This document shows positions 27,313-37,288 of a stretch of 64,000 nt of DNA, piece after piece. Under the pieces are notes generated by a model, which saw only the letters and a list, made by a program, of their open reading frames with translations, ran no database searches and was not told the origin of the DNA. Source of the DNA: an uncultured Flavobacteriaceae bacterium (GTDB lineage Bacteria; Bacteroidota; Bacteroidia; Flavobacteriales; Flavobacteriaceae). The stretch spans positions 334,013-398,012 of the forward strand of contig CANLUH010000005.1 in NCBI GenBank assembly GCA_947494205.1, in the 5' to 3' direction. Position numbers and translations under genes: made by a program. Position 1 is the stretch's first letter. Each line of letters opens with the position of its first letter.

Positions 27313-28266
27313 ATGTCAGACGTAGCAGCAGTAAACCAATTAGTAAAAAAATATAACGATTTAAAACAAGAAATAGCCAAAGTAATAGTTGGGCAAGACG
27401 ATGTTGTAAATCAAATATTAATCTCCATTTTTTCTGGAGGCCATGCATTACTAATAGGCGTACCCGGTTTGGCAAAAACATTAATGGTTAATACCATATC
27501 GCAAGCATTAGGTTTAAATTTTAAGAGAATACAATTTACACCAGATTTAATGCCAAGTGATATATTAGGAAGTGAAATTTTAGACGAGAATAGAAACTTT
27601 AAATTTATAAAAGGCCCTATTTTTTCTAATATTATTCTAGCAGATGAGATAAACCGTACGCCGCCAAAAACGCAAGCTGCTTTATTAGAAGCAATGCAAG
27701 AACGTGCTGTTACAGTTGCAGGACACCATTATAAATTAGATTTGCCTTATTTTGTTTTAGCAACACAAAACCCAATAGAGCAGGAAGGAACATATCCGCT
27801 TCCTGAAGCTCAATTAGACCGTTTTATGTTTGCAATACATTTAGACTATCCGTCTTTTCAAGAAGAGGTAGATGTCGTTAAAGCAACAACAAGTAATGCT
27901 AAACCAACAGTAAATGCATTATTTACAGCAAAAGAAATTATAGATTTTCAAGATTTAATTCGTCGTATACCAGTTGCTGACAATGTTATTGAATATGCAG
28001 TAACTATGGTTGGTAAAACAAGACCTAATAGCGATGCGGCATCAGACTTAGTAAAAAACTATATCGATTGGGGAGCAGGACCAAGAGCTTCGCAAAATTT
28101 AATATTAGCGGCAAAAACACATGCAGCAATACAAGGAAAGTTCTCGCCAGATATAGAAAATGTACAAGCAGTTGCTAAAAGTATATTACGTCATAGAATG
28201 ATTAAAAATTATAAAGCTGAAGCTGAAGGAATAACAGAAGAAGAAATTATTAAATCTTTATTCTAG
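27313..28266 (+). CDS. MoxR-family AAA+ ATPase
   Basis: A 317-residue cytoplasmic AAA+ protein: Walker A GVPGLAKT (about 55-62), the RIQFTPDLMPSDILG segment typical of MoxR, Walker B IILADEINR, sensor 1 LATQNPIEQEGTYPLPEAQLDRF and a C-terminal lid domain. MoxR ATPases act as chaperones with VWA-domain or DUF58 partners; neither partner is adjacent. It begins 12 nt after the SurA-like gene, so it is co-transcribed with envelope-folding genes. Confidence 0.92.
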   Translation: MSDVAAVNQLVKKYNDLKQEIAKVIVGQDDVVNQILISIFSGGHALLIGVPGLAKTLMVNTISQALGLNFKRIQFTPDLMPSDILGSEILDENRNFKFIKGPIFSNIILADEINRTPPKTQAALLEAMQERAVTVAGHHYKLDLPYFVLATQNPIEQEGTYPLPEAQLDRFMFAIHLDYPSFQEEVDVVKATTSNAKPTVNALFTAKEIIDFQDLIRRIPVADNVIEYAVTMVGKTRPNSDAASDLVKNYIDWGAGPRASQNLILAAKTHAAIQGKFSPDIENVQAVAKSILRHRMIKNYKAEAEGITEEEIIKSLF

Positions 28267-28282
28267 AAAATAATAAAAGCTG

Positions 28283-28326
28283 AAAAAGCTTCACTATTAG
28301 TTTTAAAACTAATAGTGAAGCTTTTT
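28283..28326. terminator. Terminator with 22-bp perfect stem
   Basis: A 44-base perfect palindrome centred between 28304 and 28305, with A5 and T5 at the outer ends and two more T after. It ends the parvulin/MoxR operon. Confidence 0.92.
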
Positions 28327-28578
28327 TTATATAAATATGGTATCATAATTAGTAGATTTTGTATAAAAAGGAGCTTAAAAGCTAATTATGAGTCACGAAA
28401 ACGATTGAAATTTAAGTTTTTTTAATTCAACAAATAACATTCTCTTATTAATTTAGTATTTTTTTAATTATAATTTTATTGTATTGATAAAATTACAAGG
28501 CTAAAATGCTGTTTTATTAAGTAATTCTCAATCAATTTTGATATTCCTTATATACTTTTTAAAGTCTAGAGAATTATG
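28327..28578. other. Intergenic stretch, no gene seen
   Basis: A+T-rich sequence between the MoxR terminator and the aconitase promoter. No frame with family resemblance, no tRNA and no strong hairpin is visible; a short AGCTTAAAAGCT inverted repeat occurs near 28372. Confidence 0.6.
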
Positions 28579-28586
28579 TAAATTTG
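28579..28586 (+). promoter_or_regulatory. Aconitase promoter -7 box
   Basis: TAAATTTG followed by C, 43 nt before the ATG; the -33 element is not clear. Confidence 0.6.
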
Positions 28587-28629
28587 CAAGACTTTAAAAA
28601 AATAAAAACAACCTTAAATTTTTTACTAT

Positions 28630-30897
28630 ATGGCATTCGATATCGATATGATAAAAAAGGTTTATGCTCAAATGGCGGAGCGTGTTGACGCAGCACGTGA
28701 TGTAGTTGGTAAACCATTAACACTTTCAGAAAAAATATTATATAATCACTTATGGGATGGTGTACCGACCAAAGCCTTCGAAAGAGGAAAAGATTATGTA
28801 GATTTTGCACCAGATCGTATCGCATGTCAAGATGCAACAGCACAAATGGCTTTATTGCAATTTATGCAAGCTGGTAAAAACAAAGTAGCTGTACCAACAA
28901 CTGTACACTGTGATCACTTAATACAAGCTAAAGAAGGTGCTGCAACAGATTTAAAAAATGCTAACGATATTAGTAGCGAAGTTTTTAATTTCTTAGAATC
29001 TGTATCTAATAAATATGGTATTGGCTTCTGGAAGCCAGGTGCAGGTATTATTCACCAAGTAGTATTAGAGAATTATGCATTTCCTGGAGGAATGATGATT
29101 GGTACAGATTCTCACACTGTTAACGCAGGAGGATTAGGAATGGTAGCTATTGGAGTTGGAGGAGCAGATGCAGTAGATGTAATGGCTGGTATGGCTTGGG
29201 AATTAAAATTTCCAAAACTAATAGGTGTTAAGTTAACAGGTAAATTATCTGGATGGACAGCGCCAAAAGATGTTATCTTAAAAGTAGCAGGAATCATTTC
29301 TGCGAAAGGAGGTACTGGAGCTATCGTTGAGTACTTTGGAGAAGGAGCAAAATCTATGTCTTGTACAGGAAAAGGTACTATTTGTAACATGGGGGCTGAA
29401 ATAGGAGCAACGACATCTACATTTGGATACGATGAGTCTATGGAACGCTATTTACGTGCTACAGAAAGAGCAGATGTTGCAGACGAAGCAAATAAAATTA
29501 AAGATTACTTAACTGCAGATGCAGAAGTATATGCAAATCCAGAACAATATTTCGATCAAGTAATAGAAATTAATTTATCTGAATTAGGCCCATTATTAAA
29601 CGGACCATTTACTCCAGATTTATCCACAGAAGTTGGTAGTTCTATGACAGAGAAGGCAACAGCTAATGAGTGGCCTTTACAAGTTGAGTGGGGATTAATA
29701 GGATCTTGTACAAACTCGTCTTACGAAGATTTATCTAGAGCTTCATCTATAGCGCAACAAGCCATAGATAAAGGTTTAAAAATGAAAGCAGAATTAGGAA
29801 TTAATCCAGGTTCTGAAAAAGTAAGATATACAGCAGATAGAGACGGAATCCTTGGGATATTCGAAAAACTAGATGCAAAAATATTTACTAATGCATGTGG
29901 ACCATGTATTGGTCAATGGGCAAGATATAGTGATCCTAAAAATGCACCAAAGAACAGTATCGTACACTCTTTTAATAGAAACTTTGCTAAACGTGCAGAT
30001 GGAAACCCTAATACACACGCTTTTGTTGCATCACCAGAATTAACAGCTGCAATAGCAGTAGCAGGGCGTTTAGACTTTAATCCGTTAACAGATAAGTTAA
30101 TTAATGAAAACGGAGAAGAAGTAATGTTCGATGAGCCAACAGGATGGGAATTACCTCCAAAAGGTTTTGAGGTTAAAGATAATGGATATTTAGAGCCAGT
30201 TGCAGACGGAAGTGGAGTAGAAGTAGTGGTGAGTCCAACATCAGAAAGATTAGAGTTATTAACACCTTTCGAGCCTATAGGAAATACTATAAATGGGGCT
30301 AAACTATTAATAAAAGCATTTGGTAAGTGTACAACAGATCATATTTCTATGGCTGGACCATGGTTGCGTTTTAGAGGACATTTAGATAATATTTCTAATA
30401 ACTGTTTAATAGGAGCTGTTAACGCTTTTGGTAAGAAAACAAACTTTGTTAAAAACCAATTAACAGGAGATTTTGGTGGAGTACCAGATACAGCTAGAGC
30501 ATACAAAGCAGCAGGTGTAAGAACTGTAGTTGTTGGAGATCATAACTACGGAGAGGGATCTTCTAGAGAACACGCAGCAATGGAGCCAAGACATTTAGGT
30601 GTAGCAGCAGTAATTGTAAAGTCTTTTGCTAGAATTCATGAAACAAACCTTAAAAAACAAGGGATGTTAGGATTAACGTTTGCTAACGAAAGCGACTATG
30701 ATTTAATCCAAGAAGACGATACATTTAACTTTACAGATTTAAATGCATTTGCACCAGGAAAACAATTAACTTTAGAAGTTGTACATGTAGATGGTAGCAA
30801 AGATGTTATTATGTTAAATCATACATATAACCAATCTCAAATAGAGTGGTATAATGAAGGTTCTGCATTAAATTTAATTAAAAAAGAGAACGCTTAA
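28630..30897 (+). CDS. acnA: Aconitate hydratase (mitochondrial-type aconitase)
   Basis: A 755-residue TCA-cycle enzyme interconverting citrate and isocitrate with a [4Fe-4S] cluster. Cluster Cys are in [11 protein letters not shown] and ACGPCIGQW; the substrate-binding [22 protein letters not shown] and the C-terminal swivel domain with [17 protein letters not shown] are all present. Length and motifs fit the eukaryote-like aconitase used by Bacteroidota, hence the acnA label by orthology group only. It is monocistronic, with its own promoter and terminator. Confidence 0.95.
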   Translation: MAFDIDMIKKVYAQMAERVDAARDVVGKPLTLSEKILYNHLWDGVPTKAFERGKDYVDFAPDRIACQDATAQMALLQFMQAGKNKVAVPTTVHCDHLIQAKEGAATDLKNANDISSEVFNFLESVSNKYGIGFWKPGAGIIHQVVLENYAFPGGMMIGTDSHTVNAGGLGMVAIGVGGADAVDVMAGMAWELKFPKLIGVKLTGKLSGWTAPKDVILKVAGIISAKGGTGAIVEYFGEGAKSMSCTGKGTICNMGAEIGATTSTFGYDESMERYLRATERADVADEANKIKDYLTADAEVYANPEQYFDQVIEINLSELGPLLNGPFTPDLSTEVGSSMTEKATANEWPLQVEWGLIGSCTNSSYEDLSRASSIAQQAIDKGLKMKAELGINPGSEKVRYTADRDGILGIFEKLDAKIFTNACGPCIGQWARYSDPKNAPKNSIVHSFNRNFAKRADGNPNTHAFVASPELTAAIAVAGRLDFNPLTDKLINENGEEVMFDEPTGWELPPKGFEVKDNGYLEPVADGSGVEVVVSPTSERLELLTPFEPIGNTINGAKLLIKAFGKCTTDHISMAGPWLRFRGHLDNISNNCLIGAVNAFGKKTNFVKNQLTGDFGGVPDTARAYKAAGVRTVVVGDHNYGEGSSREHAAMEPRHLGVAAVIVKSFARIHETNLKKQGMLGLTFANESDYDLIQEDDTFNFTDLNAFAPGKQLTLEVVHVDGSKDVIMLNHTYNQSQIEWYNEGSALNLIKKENA

Positions 30898-30920
30898 AAC
30901 AAGCTTTTTATCATAATATA

Positions 30921-30952
30921 AAACTCCTAATAATTAATTAGGAGTTTTTTTT
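30921..30952 (+). terminator. Aconitase terminator
   Basis: AAACTCCTAAT and ATTAGGAGTTT around AATTA, followed by T5. Confidence 0.92.
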
Positions 30953-31024
30953 GTGTTTTATCGTAAGAAATCATTCGGTATTACGACTATGAAATTCTAA
31001 TAGAATACAAATACCCTTTAAAAA

Positions 31025-31696
31025 ATGAATTCACTCTGGTTTTTTGAGGATACAAATCTTTTTAAAGTTTTATGTCCTCACAAGTTCAAAGCCTATAAAA
31101 AGGATCATGAATTTGACGGTTACAAGAAAAAAGATTACATCTATTTTGAAGAAGATTCCTCTAACAAAGTCTTTTTAATAGAAAAAGGAAAAGTAAAAAT
31201 TGGATATTATAGTGAAAATGGAGATGAAGTAGTAAAAGCTATATTATCTAAAGGACAGCTATTTGGTGAAAAAGCCATATTAGGAGAAGCAAAACGAGAC
31301 GAGTTTGCTCAATCTCTCGATAATACAACTTCCATATGTCCTATTGGTGTAGACACCATGCATAGTTTAATGCGAGACAATCAAACCTTCAGTTTTAAAG
31401 TCTATAAATTTATAGGATTCAAATTCAAGAAACTAGAAAGACGCCTGCAATTGCTCATGTTTAAAGATACAAAAACAAGACTTGTAGAATTTTTAGATGA
31501 GTTATGTAGTGAGTATGGTTACAATTGTGATAAAACTGGTGATCATGTAATACATCATCCTTATACACAAAGTGATATTGCCTCATTAATTGGAACTTCT
31601 AGACCAACATTAAACATTCTTTTAAATGAATTAAAAGAAGAGAATTACTTGAATTTTAACAGAAAAGAAATAAGAATTTTAAAAAAAACAGCTTAA
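31025..31696 (+). CDS. Crp/Fnr family transcriptional regulator
   Basis: A 223-residue regulator: cyclic-nucleotide-binding-type beta roll (about 36-120, VFLIEKGKVKIGYYSENGDEVVKAILSKG written in part), long dimer helix (LMRDNQ to LERRLQLLMF) and a C-terminal winged helix with YTQSDIASLIGTSRPTLNILL. There is no clustered N-terminal Cys as in FNR, and the cAMP-contact Arg of CRP is not evident, so the ligand is unknown. No target is obvious from position. Confidence 0.9.
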   Translation: MNSLWFFEDTNLFKVLCPHKFKAYKKDHEFDGYKKKDYIYFEEDSSNKVFLIEKGKVKIGYYSENGDEVVKAILSKGQLFGEKAILGEAKRDEFAQSLDNTTSICPIGVDTMHSLMRDNQTFSFKVYKFIGFKFKKLERRLQLLMFKDTKTRLVEFLDELCSEYGYNCDKTGDHVIHHPYTQSDIASLIGTSRPTLNILLNELKEENYLNFNRKEIRILKKTA

Positions 31697-31714
31697 TGTT
31701 AGATAGCTAACATT
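31695..31714 (+). terminator. Weak hairpin after the Crp/Fnr gene
   Basis: AATGTTAG and CTAACATT around ATAG, overlapping the stop codon and followed by only four T. Confidence 0.45.
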
Positions 31715-31733
31715 TTAATAGTGACTATTGCTA

Positions 31734-31741
31734 TAATTTTG
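31734..31741 (+). promoter_or_regulatory. Promoter -7 box of the 31.8-kb lipoprotein
   Basis: TAATTTTG followed by C, 35 nt before the ATG; -33 element weak. Confidence 0.5.
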
Positions 31742-31775
31742 CTTTTATAAAACAATAATTATAAAAAATAAAGCA

Positions 31776-32663
31776 ATGATAAAAAAAATGATTTTAGGAG
31801 CTATGGCATTAGGAGTTTTTGCCACTTCTTGTAGTAATGATGATGATGCTACGGTACAACCCGTAAATTCTTCTTTAACTGTAGATTTAACAGGTTTAGA
31901 AGCATTAGGAGATAATTTTGTATACGAAGGTTGGATTATAGTAGATGGAGCACCAGTATCAACTGGACGTTTTTCTTCTGTAACATTCCCACAGACGTTT
32001 TCTGTAAATGCAGCACAATTAAATGCAGCAACTACTTTTGTATTAAGTATAGAACCAACTATAGATGCCGATCCAGCGCCAGCACCAACAAAAATATTAG
32101 CTGGAGATTTTGCAGGAGATGCTGCACCAGTTAGTTCAACAGGAATAGTAGGTGATTTTTCTGCATCTTGGGGTAAATATATTTTAGCAACACCAACAGA
32201 TACAGACATGACAAATGAAGAAAGTGGTGTTTGGTTTTTAGATAATGCGACTATGCCGCCGTCTGTAGGTTTAGGGTTACCAGAATTACCAGATGGATGG
32301 AAGTATGAAGGATGGGCTGTAATTGATGGAACACCATTAAGTACAGGAACATTTACTAAAGTAGCAGCAACAGATGAAATGGCACCATATAGTGGACCAG
32401 AAGCTTTACCAATGCCAAATGGAGCAGATGGATTTTTTCCAGGGGAAGATTTCTTAGAAAATACACCAGCAGGAATGACGTTTCCTTTAGATTTAAAAGG
32501 GAAAACAATAGTAGTATCAGTTGAGCCATATCCAGACAATAGCCCAGCACCTTTTACATTAAAACCATTAGCACATATGGTACCAACCAATGCGGCTAAT
32601 CATACACCGATTACAATGGGAGCAGGACCAGTACAATCTTTAGCAGGTTCTGTATCTAGGTAA
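31776..32663 (+). CDS. Lipoprotein with two RskA-like extracytoplasmic repeats
   Basis: A 295-residue lipoprotein (lipobox ATSC, 16-19). Two repeated modules follow: about 35-150 (FVYEGWIIVDGAPVSTGRFSS, then SIEPTIDADPAPAPTKILAG) and about 165-280 (WKYEGWAVIDGTPLSTGTFTK, then VSVEPYPDNSPAPFTLKPL). The pattern Tyr-Glu-x-Trp-x-x-x-Asp-Gly-x-Pro-x-Ser-x-Gly-x-Phe followed by an SxEP-Pro segment resembles the periplasmic part of anti-sigma-K factors (RskA). No sigma factor or cytoplasmic anti-sigma domain is present, so a sigma-related role should not be assumed; it may be a stand-alone use of the fold. Confidence 0.6.
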   Translation: MIKKMILGAMALGVFATSCSNDDDATVQPVNSSLTVDLTGLEALGDNFVYEGWIIVDGAPVSTGRFSSVTFPQTFSVNAAQLNAATTFVLSIEPTIDADPAPAPTKILAGDFAGDAAPVSSTGIVGDFSASWGKYILATPTDTDMTNEESGVWFLDNATMPPSVGLGLPELPDGWKYEGWAVIDGTPLSTGTFTKVAATDEMAPYSGPEALPMPNGADGFFPGEDFLENTPAGMTFPLDLKGKTIVVSVEPYPDNSPAPFTLKPLAHMVPTNAANHTPITMGAGPVQSLAGSVSR

Positions 32664-32686
32664 TAAATTTGTTTTTTATTAGATTT

Positions 32687-32719
32687 GAAGCGTCATTTGC
32701 ATTATGTAAGTGGCGCTTC
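32687..32719 (+). terminator. Hairpin without T-tract after the RskA-like lipoprotein
   Basis: GAAGCGTCA pairs with TGGCGCTTC (one G-U pair); no run of T follows, so termination is uncertain. Confidence 0.4.
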
Positions 32720-32795
32720 ATTAGTTATTAAAATGACGTATTGTTGGTTTTATTCCGTCATAGCGTCTAAATGCTTACAAGTCCAATTTATAATT

Positions 32796-33359
32796 ATGAA
32801 AAAGAAAAAAATAAACATTAAAAATATTCTGTTTTTAGTGGCGATACTATTACTTATTATTCCACAGACACGTCAACCTATTCAAGTATTATTGCATAAA
32901 GGATTAGCACAATTTAGCCCAAGTGTAGAAAATGTAGAGGACGTAGAACAAATAAGTAGTTATAATTGGCAGTTAAAAAGTATCAATGGTGATTCATTTA
33001 ATTTTGAAAGCACTAAGCATAAAGTTGTTTTAGTTAATTTGTGGGCAACTTGGTGTCCCCCGTGTATTGCAGAGATGCCTTCTATGCAAGCGTTGTATAC
33101 TGATTATAAAGATCAAGTAGACTTTCTTTTTGTATCTAACGAATCTCAAGAAGATTTATCTAAATTTTTAAAGAAAAAAGGCTACACATTTCCAGTTTAT
33201 AAACCTACAACAAAATCTCCGGAAACATTTAATGTAAGAAGTATACCAAGAACGTTCTTAATAGACAGAAACGGTAATATTATTATAGATAAGTCTGGAG
33301 CAGCAAATTGGAATAGTGAAACAGTAAGAACAACTATAGATGGACTTATAAAACTATAG
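32796..33359 (+). CDS. TlpA-type periplasmic thiol-disulfide oxidoreductase
   Basis: A 187-residue protein with an N-terminal membrane anchor (about 11-26) and one thioredoxin fold carrying the active site WATWCPPC. Later conserved parts are RSIPRTFLIDRNGNIII, with cis-Pro in SIPR. It should reduce or isomerise disulfides in the periplasm, for example in cytochrome maturation. ATG 32796 is chosen over an upstream in-frame TTG at 32685, since the extra 37 residues would cover the hairpin at 32687-32719. It overlaps crtY by 6 bp tail to tail. Confidence 0.88.
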   Translation: MKKKKINIKNILFLVAILLLIIPQTRQPIQVLLHKGLAQFSPSVENVEDVEQISSYNWQLKSINGDSFNFESTKHKVVLVNLWATWCPPCIAEMPSMQALYTDYKDQVDFLFVSNESQEDLSKFLKKKGYTFPVYKPTTKSPETFNVRSIPRTFLIDRNGNIIIDKSGAANWNSETVRTTIDGLIKL

Positions 33360-34508
33360 TGTTTTAAAAAAAGCCTTTATAAATGTAAACGAGAATAAAG
33401 AGTACATTATTTTTAATTCTTCCCAAAGTGTAGAGTCTTCATCGAGAAAACGAAACATGGTTTCTATAGTATTTTTAGAATAAAAACGCTCAAAAAGCCA
33501 TTCGCCTTTTGCATTTTCGTCGTGTAATACTTTAAGGAATACTTTATCATAAAACTTAAAACGTTTATTGATAAGTCCTGTGGAAGGAGGTTTTCCTTGT
33601 TTTAAATTTGAAATAATGGTGTCAACTTTCTTTTCTGTATGTTTAAAAGAGTAGCCAGTAGATCCTTTTACCCAGCCTCCAGCTGTACCAATCTTTGTTA
33701 TTTTCTCTGTAGAATATTTTTCGAAAGGAAAATCCGTCATAGGAATACTTCCTTTTTCAATTTCTGTAATATTGTAATTTGTAATTTGTAAAATTTCAGA
33801 AATATATTGTTTTAAAAAAACATCATAGGTAGCATCAGCAACAGTATTAGGTGTAAAATAAGTAAATTCTACTAAGGCTTTCTTTTCAGATACTGGTAAT
33901 ACATACATAAAGGTAGTTTGCTCACCATCTTTTAACCTATAATCCATCATAGTAAAAGCATCAGGAGTATTAAATATACTGTGTTCAGTTTCTATAACCC
34001 AACCTTTAAAATGCTGAATGACATTGGTGTATTGATTACTTTCAGAATAAAAAGAATTATTTATTCTACTATCAAAAACATGGCCAGCTTTATATACGTT
34101 TGAAGCTGAAGATACAGTTGTAGAACCTTGAGACTCTTCAACTAAAATAACATCGTCTATTATAAAATGAATATTATTTTTTTTAGATAATTTAAACATA
34201 GTATCCTTATAGAAATCTATAGAACGTAGCATTTTATAGCGATAAGGATGTAGCTGTAAATTTATAGTTTTTTTGGAAGAGTATACAAAAGCGTTATCCC
34301 AAGAGGCATGTACTAAATGGTTCCATTTACCAGGTTCTTTTTCCCAAAAGCACCATGTTTTGTCATTAATTGTTTTTTCTTCTTTATCTATTAAAGCAAT
34401 TTGTTTATTCGAAAAAAAAGAATCCTCTGCTAATGCTAGCGCAAGTTGAAGCCCAGATAAACCATTACCAACTATAATGTAATCGAAATGTTTTTGTCTG
34501 CCATTCAT
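33354..34508 (-). CDS. crtY: Lycopene beta-cyclase
   Basis: FAD/NAD(P)-binding protein of 384 residues that cyclises lycopene to beta-carotene. N-terminal DYIIVGNGLSGLQLALAL is the dinucleotide site, followed by DKTWCFWEKEPG and GTAGGWVKGSTGYSF, and the C-terminal FRFLDEDST matches the cyclase FLEET-like motif region. It is the last gene of the crtI-crtB-crtZ-crtY operon, 18 nt after crtZ. Confidence 0.92.
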   Translation of the reverse strand: MNGRQKHFDYIIVGNGLSGLQLALALAEDSFFSNKQIALIDKEEKTINDKTWCFWEKEPGKWNHLVHASWDNAFVYSSKKTINLQLHPYRYKMLRSIDFYKDTMFKLSKKNNIHFIIDDVILVEESQGSTTVSSASNVYKAGHVFDSRINNSFYSESNQYTNVIQHFKGWVIETEHSIFNTPDAFTMMDYRLKDGEQTTFMYVLPVSEKKALVEFTYFTPNTVADATYDVFLKQYISEILQITNYNITEIEKGSIPMTDFPFEKYSTEKITKIGTAGGWVKGSTGYSFKHTEKKVDTIISNLKQGKPPSTGLINKRFKFYDKVFLKVLHDENAKGEWLFERFYSKNTIETMFRFLDEDSTLWEELKIMYSLFSFTFIKAFFKTL

Positions 34509-34526
34509 TTATAAAAGAAAAGCTGT

Positions 34527-34976
34527 TTAACGCTTAAAATATTTAAAAGGAACAAATAGCATCCCGTAGCACTCACCGTCATGTTTTCCTAAATGTTTAT
34601 GGTGAATTTTGTGAGCACGTCTTACGCCTTTTGCATACCAGTTATTAGCTTTACGTAATAATTTAAAGCGTTGATGTATAAAAATATCATGAACAATAAA
34701 ATAGGCTGCACCGTATGCCATAATACCTAAACCTATTGGTAAACAATACCAAATACCTTCGTAACTCCATAAATAAAAGCACCCCATGCTTACTACTGCA
34801 TAGAATATAAAAAAGGCATCGTTACGCTCAAACCAGCTATCGTGATCTTTATGGTGGTGGTCTTTATGTAAAGACCATAAAAAACCATGCATAATGTATT
34901 TATGTGTAAACCATGCATTAAATTCCATTATAGAAAATGTTCCTAAAAAAATTATGATCCAGTATACTGTTTGCAT
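34527..34976 (-). CDS. crtZ: Beta-carotene hydroxylase
   Basis: A 149-residue membrane di-iron hydroxylase converting beta-carotene to zeaxanthin. The His motifs of the fatty-acid hydroxylase superfamily are present: HKYIMH, HKDHHHKDH, HDIFIHQRF and HKIHHKH. Its ATG shares a base with the crtB stop (TAATG), indicating translational coupling. Confidence 0.93.
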   Translation of the reverse strand: MQTVYWIIIFLGTFSIMEFNAWFTHKYIMHGFLWSLHKDHHHKDHDSWFERNDAFFIFYAVVSMGCFYLWSYEGIWYCLPIGLGIMAYGAAYFIVHDIFIHQRFKLLRKANNWYAKGVRRAHKIHHKHLGKHDGECYGMLFVPFKYFKR

Positions 34977-35815
34977 TACATTAAATTAAGTTGATATTTT
35001 ACATAACCTCTAGTTAGAATTTCTACCTTTTTATAATTAGGCACACGTATTCTAGCATTTTTAATCTCTAAGGCTGGTGTCTTTTTTAGCTTTTTAAGAA
35101 GTTGTCTATAGTATCTGTAAGCCATAAATACTCCAAATTTGGCCTCTATAGGTAATTGTTTTATACCTTTTAAACCCTCGGCAAAATCTTTTTCTATGTC
35201 CTCTATAATATTTTGTTTCGATAATTCATCTAAATTATTCAAATCTGTATTTGGGAAGTAAGTACGTTCTAACTCATCGTAATCTGCTTTTAAATCTCTT
35301 AAAAAGTTTACTTTTTGAAAAGCAGAACCCAAAGACATAGCTGTATCTTTTAGAGCATTATATTTTTCATTATCCCCTTTTACAAAGACTTTTAAACACA
35401 TTAGTCCTACAACATCTGCAGACCCATAAATGTAATCTTTATATTCTCTTTCGGTTAAGTATGTGCTTTTGTGTAAATCCAAACGCATACTTTTCATAAA
35501 AGAATCTACCATATGTTGTTCTATATTGTGCTTATGGTAAGTATGTTGAAAGGCATTTAAAATTGGATTTAAGCTAATTTTATCTTTTAACGCTCGCTCA
35601 AGGTCTAGCTCGAAATTTTTAAATAGCTCTTCTTTATTGTAATCATGAAAGCTATCTACTATCTCATCTGCAAAACGTACAAAACCATAAATGTTATATA
35701 TGTCTTGACGTATGCAACTAGATAACATTTTTGTTGCCATCGAAAAAGATGTACTATAGGATTGTGTTACTACTTTACTACAATTGTAGGAAACGGAATC
35801 AAATAAAGTCTTCAT
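34976..35815 (-). CDS. crtB: Phytoene synthase
   Basis: Condenses two geranylgeranyl diphosphates to phytoene. The 279-residue protein has both Asp-rich motifs (FADEIVDSFHD and FLRDLKADYDELERTYFP) and the SYSTSFSMATKML start typical of the family. It is coupled by TAATG overlaps to crtI upstream and crtZ downstream. Confidence 0.94.
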   Translation of the reverse strand: MKTLFDSVSYNCSKVVTQSYSTSFSMATKMLSSCIRQDIYNIYGFVRFADEIVDSFHDYNKEELFKNFELDLERALKDKISLNPILNAFQHTYHKHNIEQHMVDSFMKSMRLDLHKSTYLTEREYKDYIYGSADVVGLMCLKVFVKGDNEKYNALKDTAMSLGSAFQKVNFLRDLKADYDELERTYFPNTDLNNLDELSKQNIIEDIEKDFAEGLKGIKQLPIEAKFGVFMAYRYYRQLLKKLKKTPALEIKNARIRVPNYKKVEILTRGYVKYQLNLM

Positions 35816-37284
35816 TAGTTACTGTTGTGTTTATTTATTAATTCTGCTACTAATTTTCCTGATATTAAAGATGGAGGCACACCTGGTCCAGGAACTGTTA
35901 ATTGACCTGTGAAAAATAAATTTTTTACTTTCCCACTTTTTAATTTAGGTCGTAAGAATGCTGTTTGCAAGAGCGTATTTGCCATTCCATAAGCATTTCC
36001 TTTATAGGAATTGTAGTCTTTTATAAAGTCGTTGACACAAAAAGACTCTTTAAAGATAATAGATTTTCTAACATCCTGAGAAGTCAGAGCTTCAAATCTT
36101 GCGATTATTTTCTCGAAATATTCAGCTCTAAGCCCTTCATTATCTTCTATTCCTGGTGCTAAGGGGATTAAAAATATACCTGCTTCTTTACCTTCTGGCG
36201 CAGAACTCTCATCCGTTATGCTAGGAAAGCTGGCATAGAATAATGGATTGTCTGGCCATCTTGGTGTATCGTAAATATCTTTTGCATGGATATCGAAATC
36301 TACATCAAAAAATAGGGTGTGGTGGTTTACGTTTTTTAATTTTTTATCAAATCCTACATAAAAGAGTAGGGAAGATGGTGCGAATACTTTTTTAGACCAA
36401 TATGATTCTGAATATTGTCTGTATTTCTTGTCAAGCAATGTTTCACTATGGTGATAATCTGCTCCACTTAAAACAATATCGAAATCATGTGTTTCATCAT
36501 GCACTACAACACCAGTTGCTTTTCCATCACTATTTATATTTATTTTGTCTACAGGTGCACTCGTTTTTATACTTACACCAAGAGATTTAGCAAGAGTTTC
36601 CATAGCTAAGATAACTTGATACATGCCTTTTTTAGGATGAAATGTACCAATGCCAAAATCGGCATAGTTCATAAAACTATAAAAAGAAGGTGTGTTGCTT
36701 GGTTTTGCACCTAGAAATAACACTGGAAATTCTAATATTTGTGCAAGACGGTTATTTTTAAATTCTTTTCTAACGTCTTTTTTTATAGTACTAAAAAATT
36801 GCCCTACTTTTCTCATTGTAACTGGTGTTACAAGCTCGAAAGGGGAAACACCTGGCCTGTAAACTAAGTCTTTAATGGCAACATTATAGTTATCCTGTGC
36901 GTTGTCTATAAACTTTTTTAGCTTTTTTGAACTCCCTTGTTCTTCCGCTTCAAAAGCGGCATATATCTTTTCTAGAGTATCTTCAATGGTGATAAAATCG
37001 TCTTTTCCAAAGTAAACACTATAAGCTGGATTAAGTTTTTCTAGTGTATAATATTCTGAAGGGGTTTTATTGAAATCTGCAAAGAAGCGTTCAAACACAT
37101 CTGGCATCCAATACCAAGTAGGACCAATATCGAATGTAAAGCCGTCTTTTTTTAATTGTCTAGCACGTCCACCAATAGTTTCGTTTTTTTCGAATATGGT
37201 TACGTCATAACCATCTTTTGCTAAATAACAAGATGCGGCTAAGGCTGAAAAACCAGAACCAATAATTGCAATAGTTTTGCTCAT
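35815..37284 (-). CDS. crtI: Phytoene desaturase
   Basis: FAD enzyme of 489 residues that introduces four double bases of unsaturation converting phytoene to lycopene. The N-terminal TIAIIGSGFSALAASCYLA is the FAD site, GGRARQLKKDGFTFDIGPTWYWMP the family signature, and the C-terminal GQLTVPGPGVPPSLISGKL the carotene desaturase motif. ATG 37284 lies 4 nt after the regulator's stop; an in-frame TTG at 37296 would add four residues and overlap the regulator, and is less likely. Confidence 0.95.
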   Translation of the reverse strand: MSKTIAIIGSGFSALAASCYLAKDGYDVTIFEKNETIGGRARQLKKDGFTFDIGPTWYWMPDVFERFFADFNKTPSEYYTLEKLNPAYSVYFGKDDFITIEDTLEKIYAAFEAEEQGSSKKLKKFIDNAQDNYNVAIKDLVYRPGVSPFELVTPVTMRKVGQFFSTIKKDVRKEFKNNRLAQILEFPVLFLGAKPSNTPSFYSFMNYADFGIGTFHPKKGMYQVILAMETLAKSLGVSIKTSAPVDKININSDGKATGVVVHDETHDFDIVLSGADYHHSETLLDKKYRQYSESYWSKKVFAPSSLLFYVGFDKKLKNVNHHTLFFDVDFDIHAKDIYDTPRWPDNPLFYASFPSITDESSAPEGKEAGIFLIPLAPGIEDNEGLRAEYFEKIIARFEALTSQDVRKSIIFKESFCVNDFIKDYNSYKGNAYGMANTLLQTAFLRPKLKSGKVKNLFFTGQLTVPGPGVPPSLISGKLVAELINKHNSN

Positions 37285-37288
37285 AAAT

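Noticed and set aside
31745..32590. 281-residue minus-strand frame
   Set aside because: Low-complexity, Ser/Pro/Ala-rich shadow of the plus-strand lipoprotein, which has a lipobox and repeated domains.
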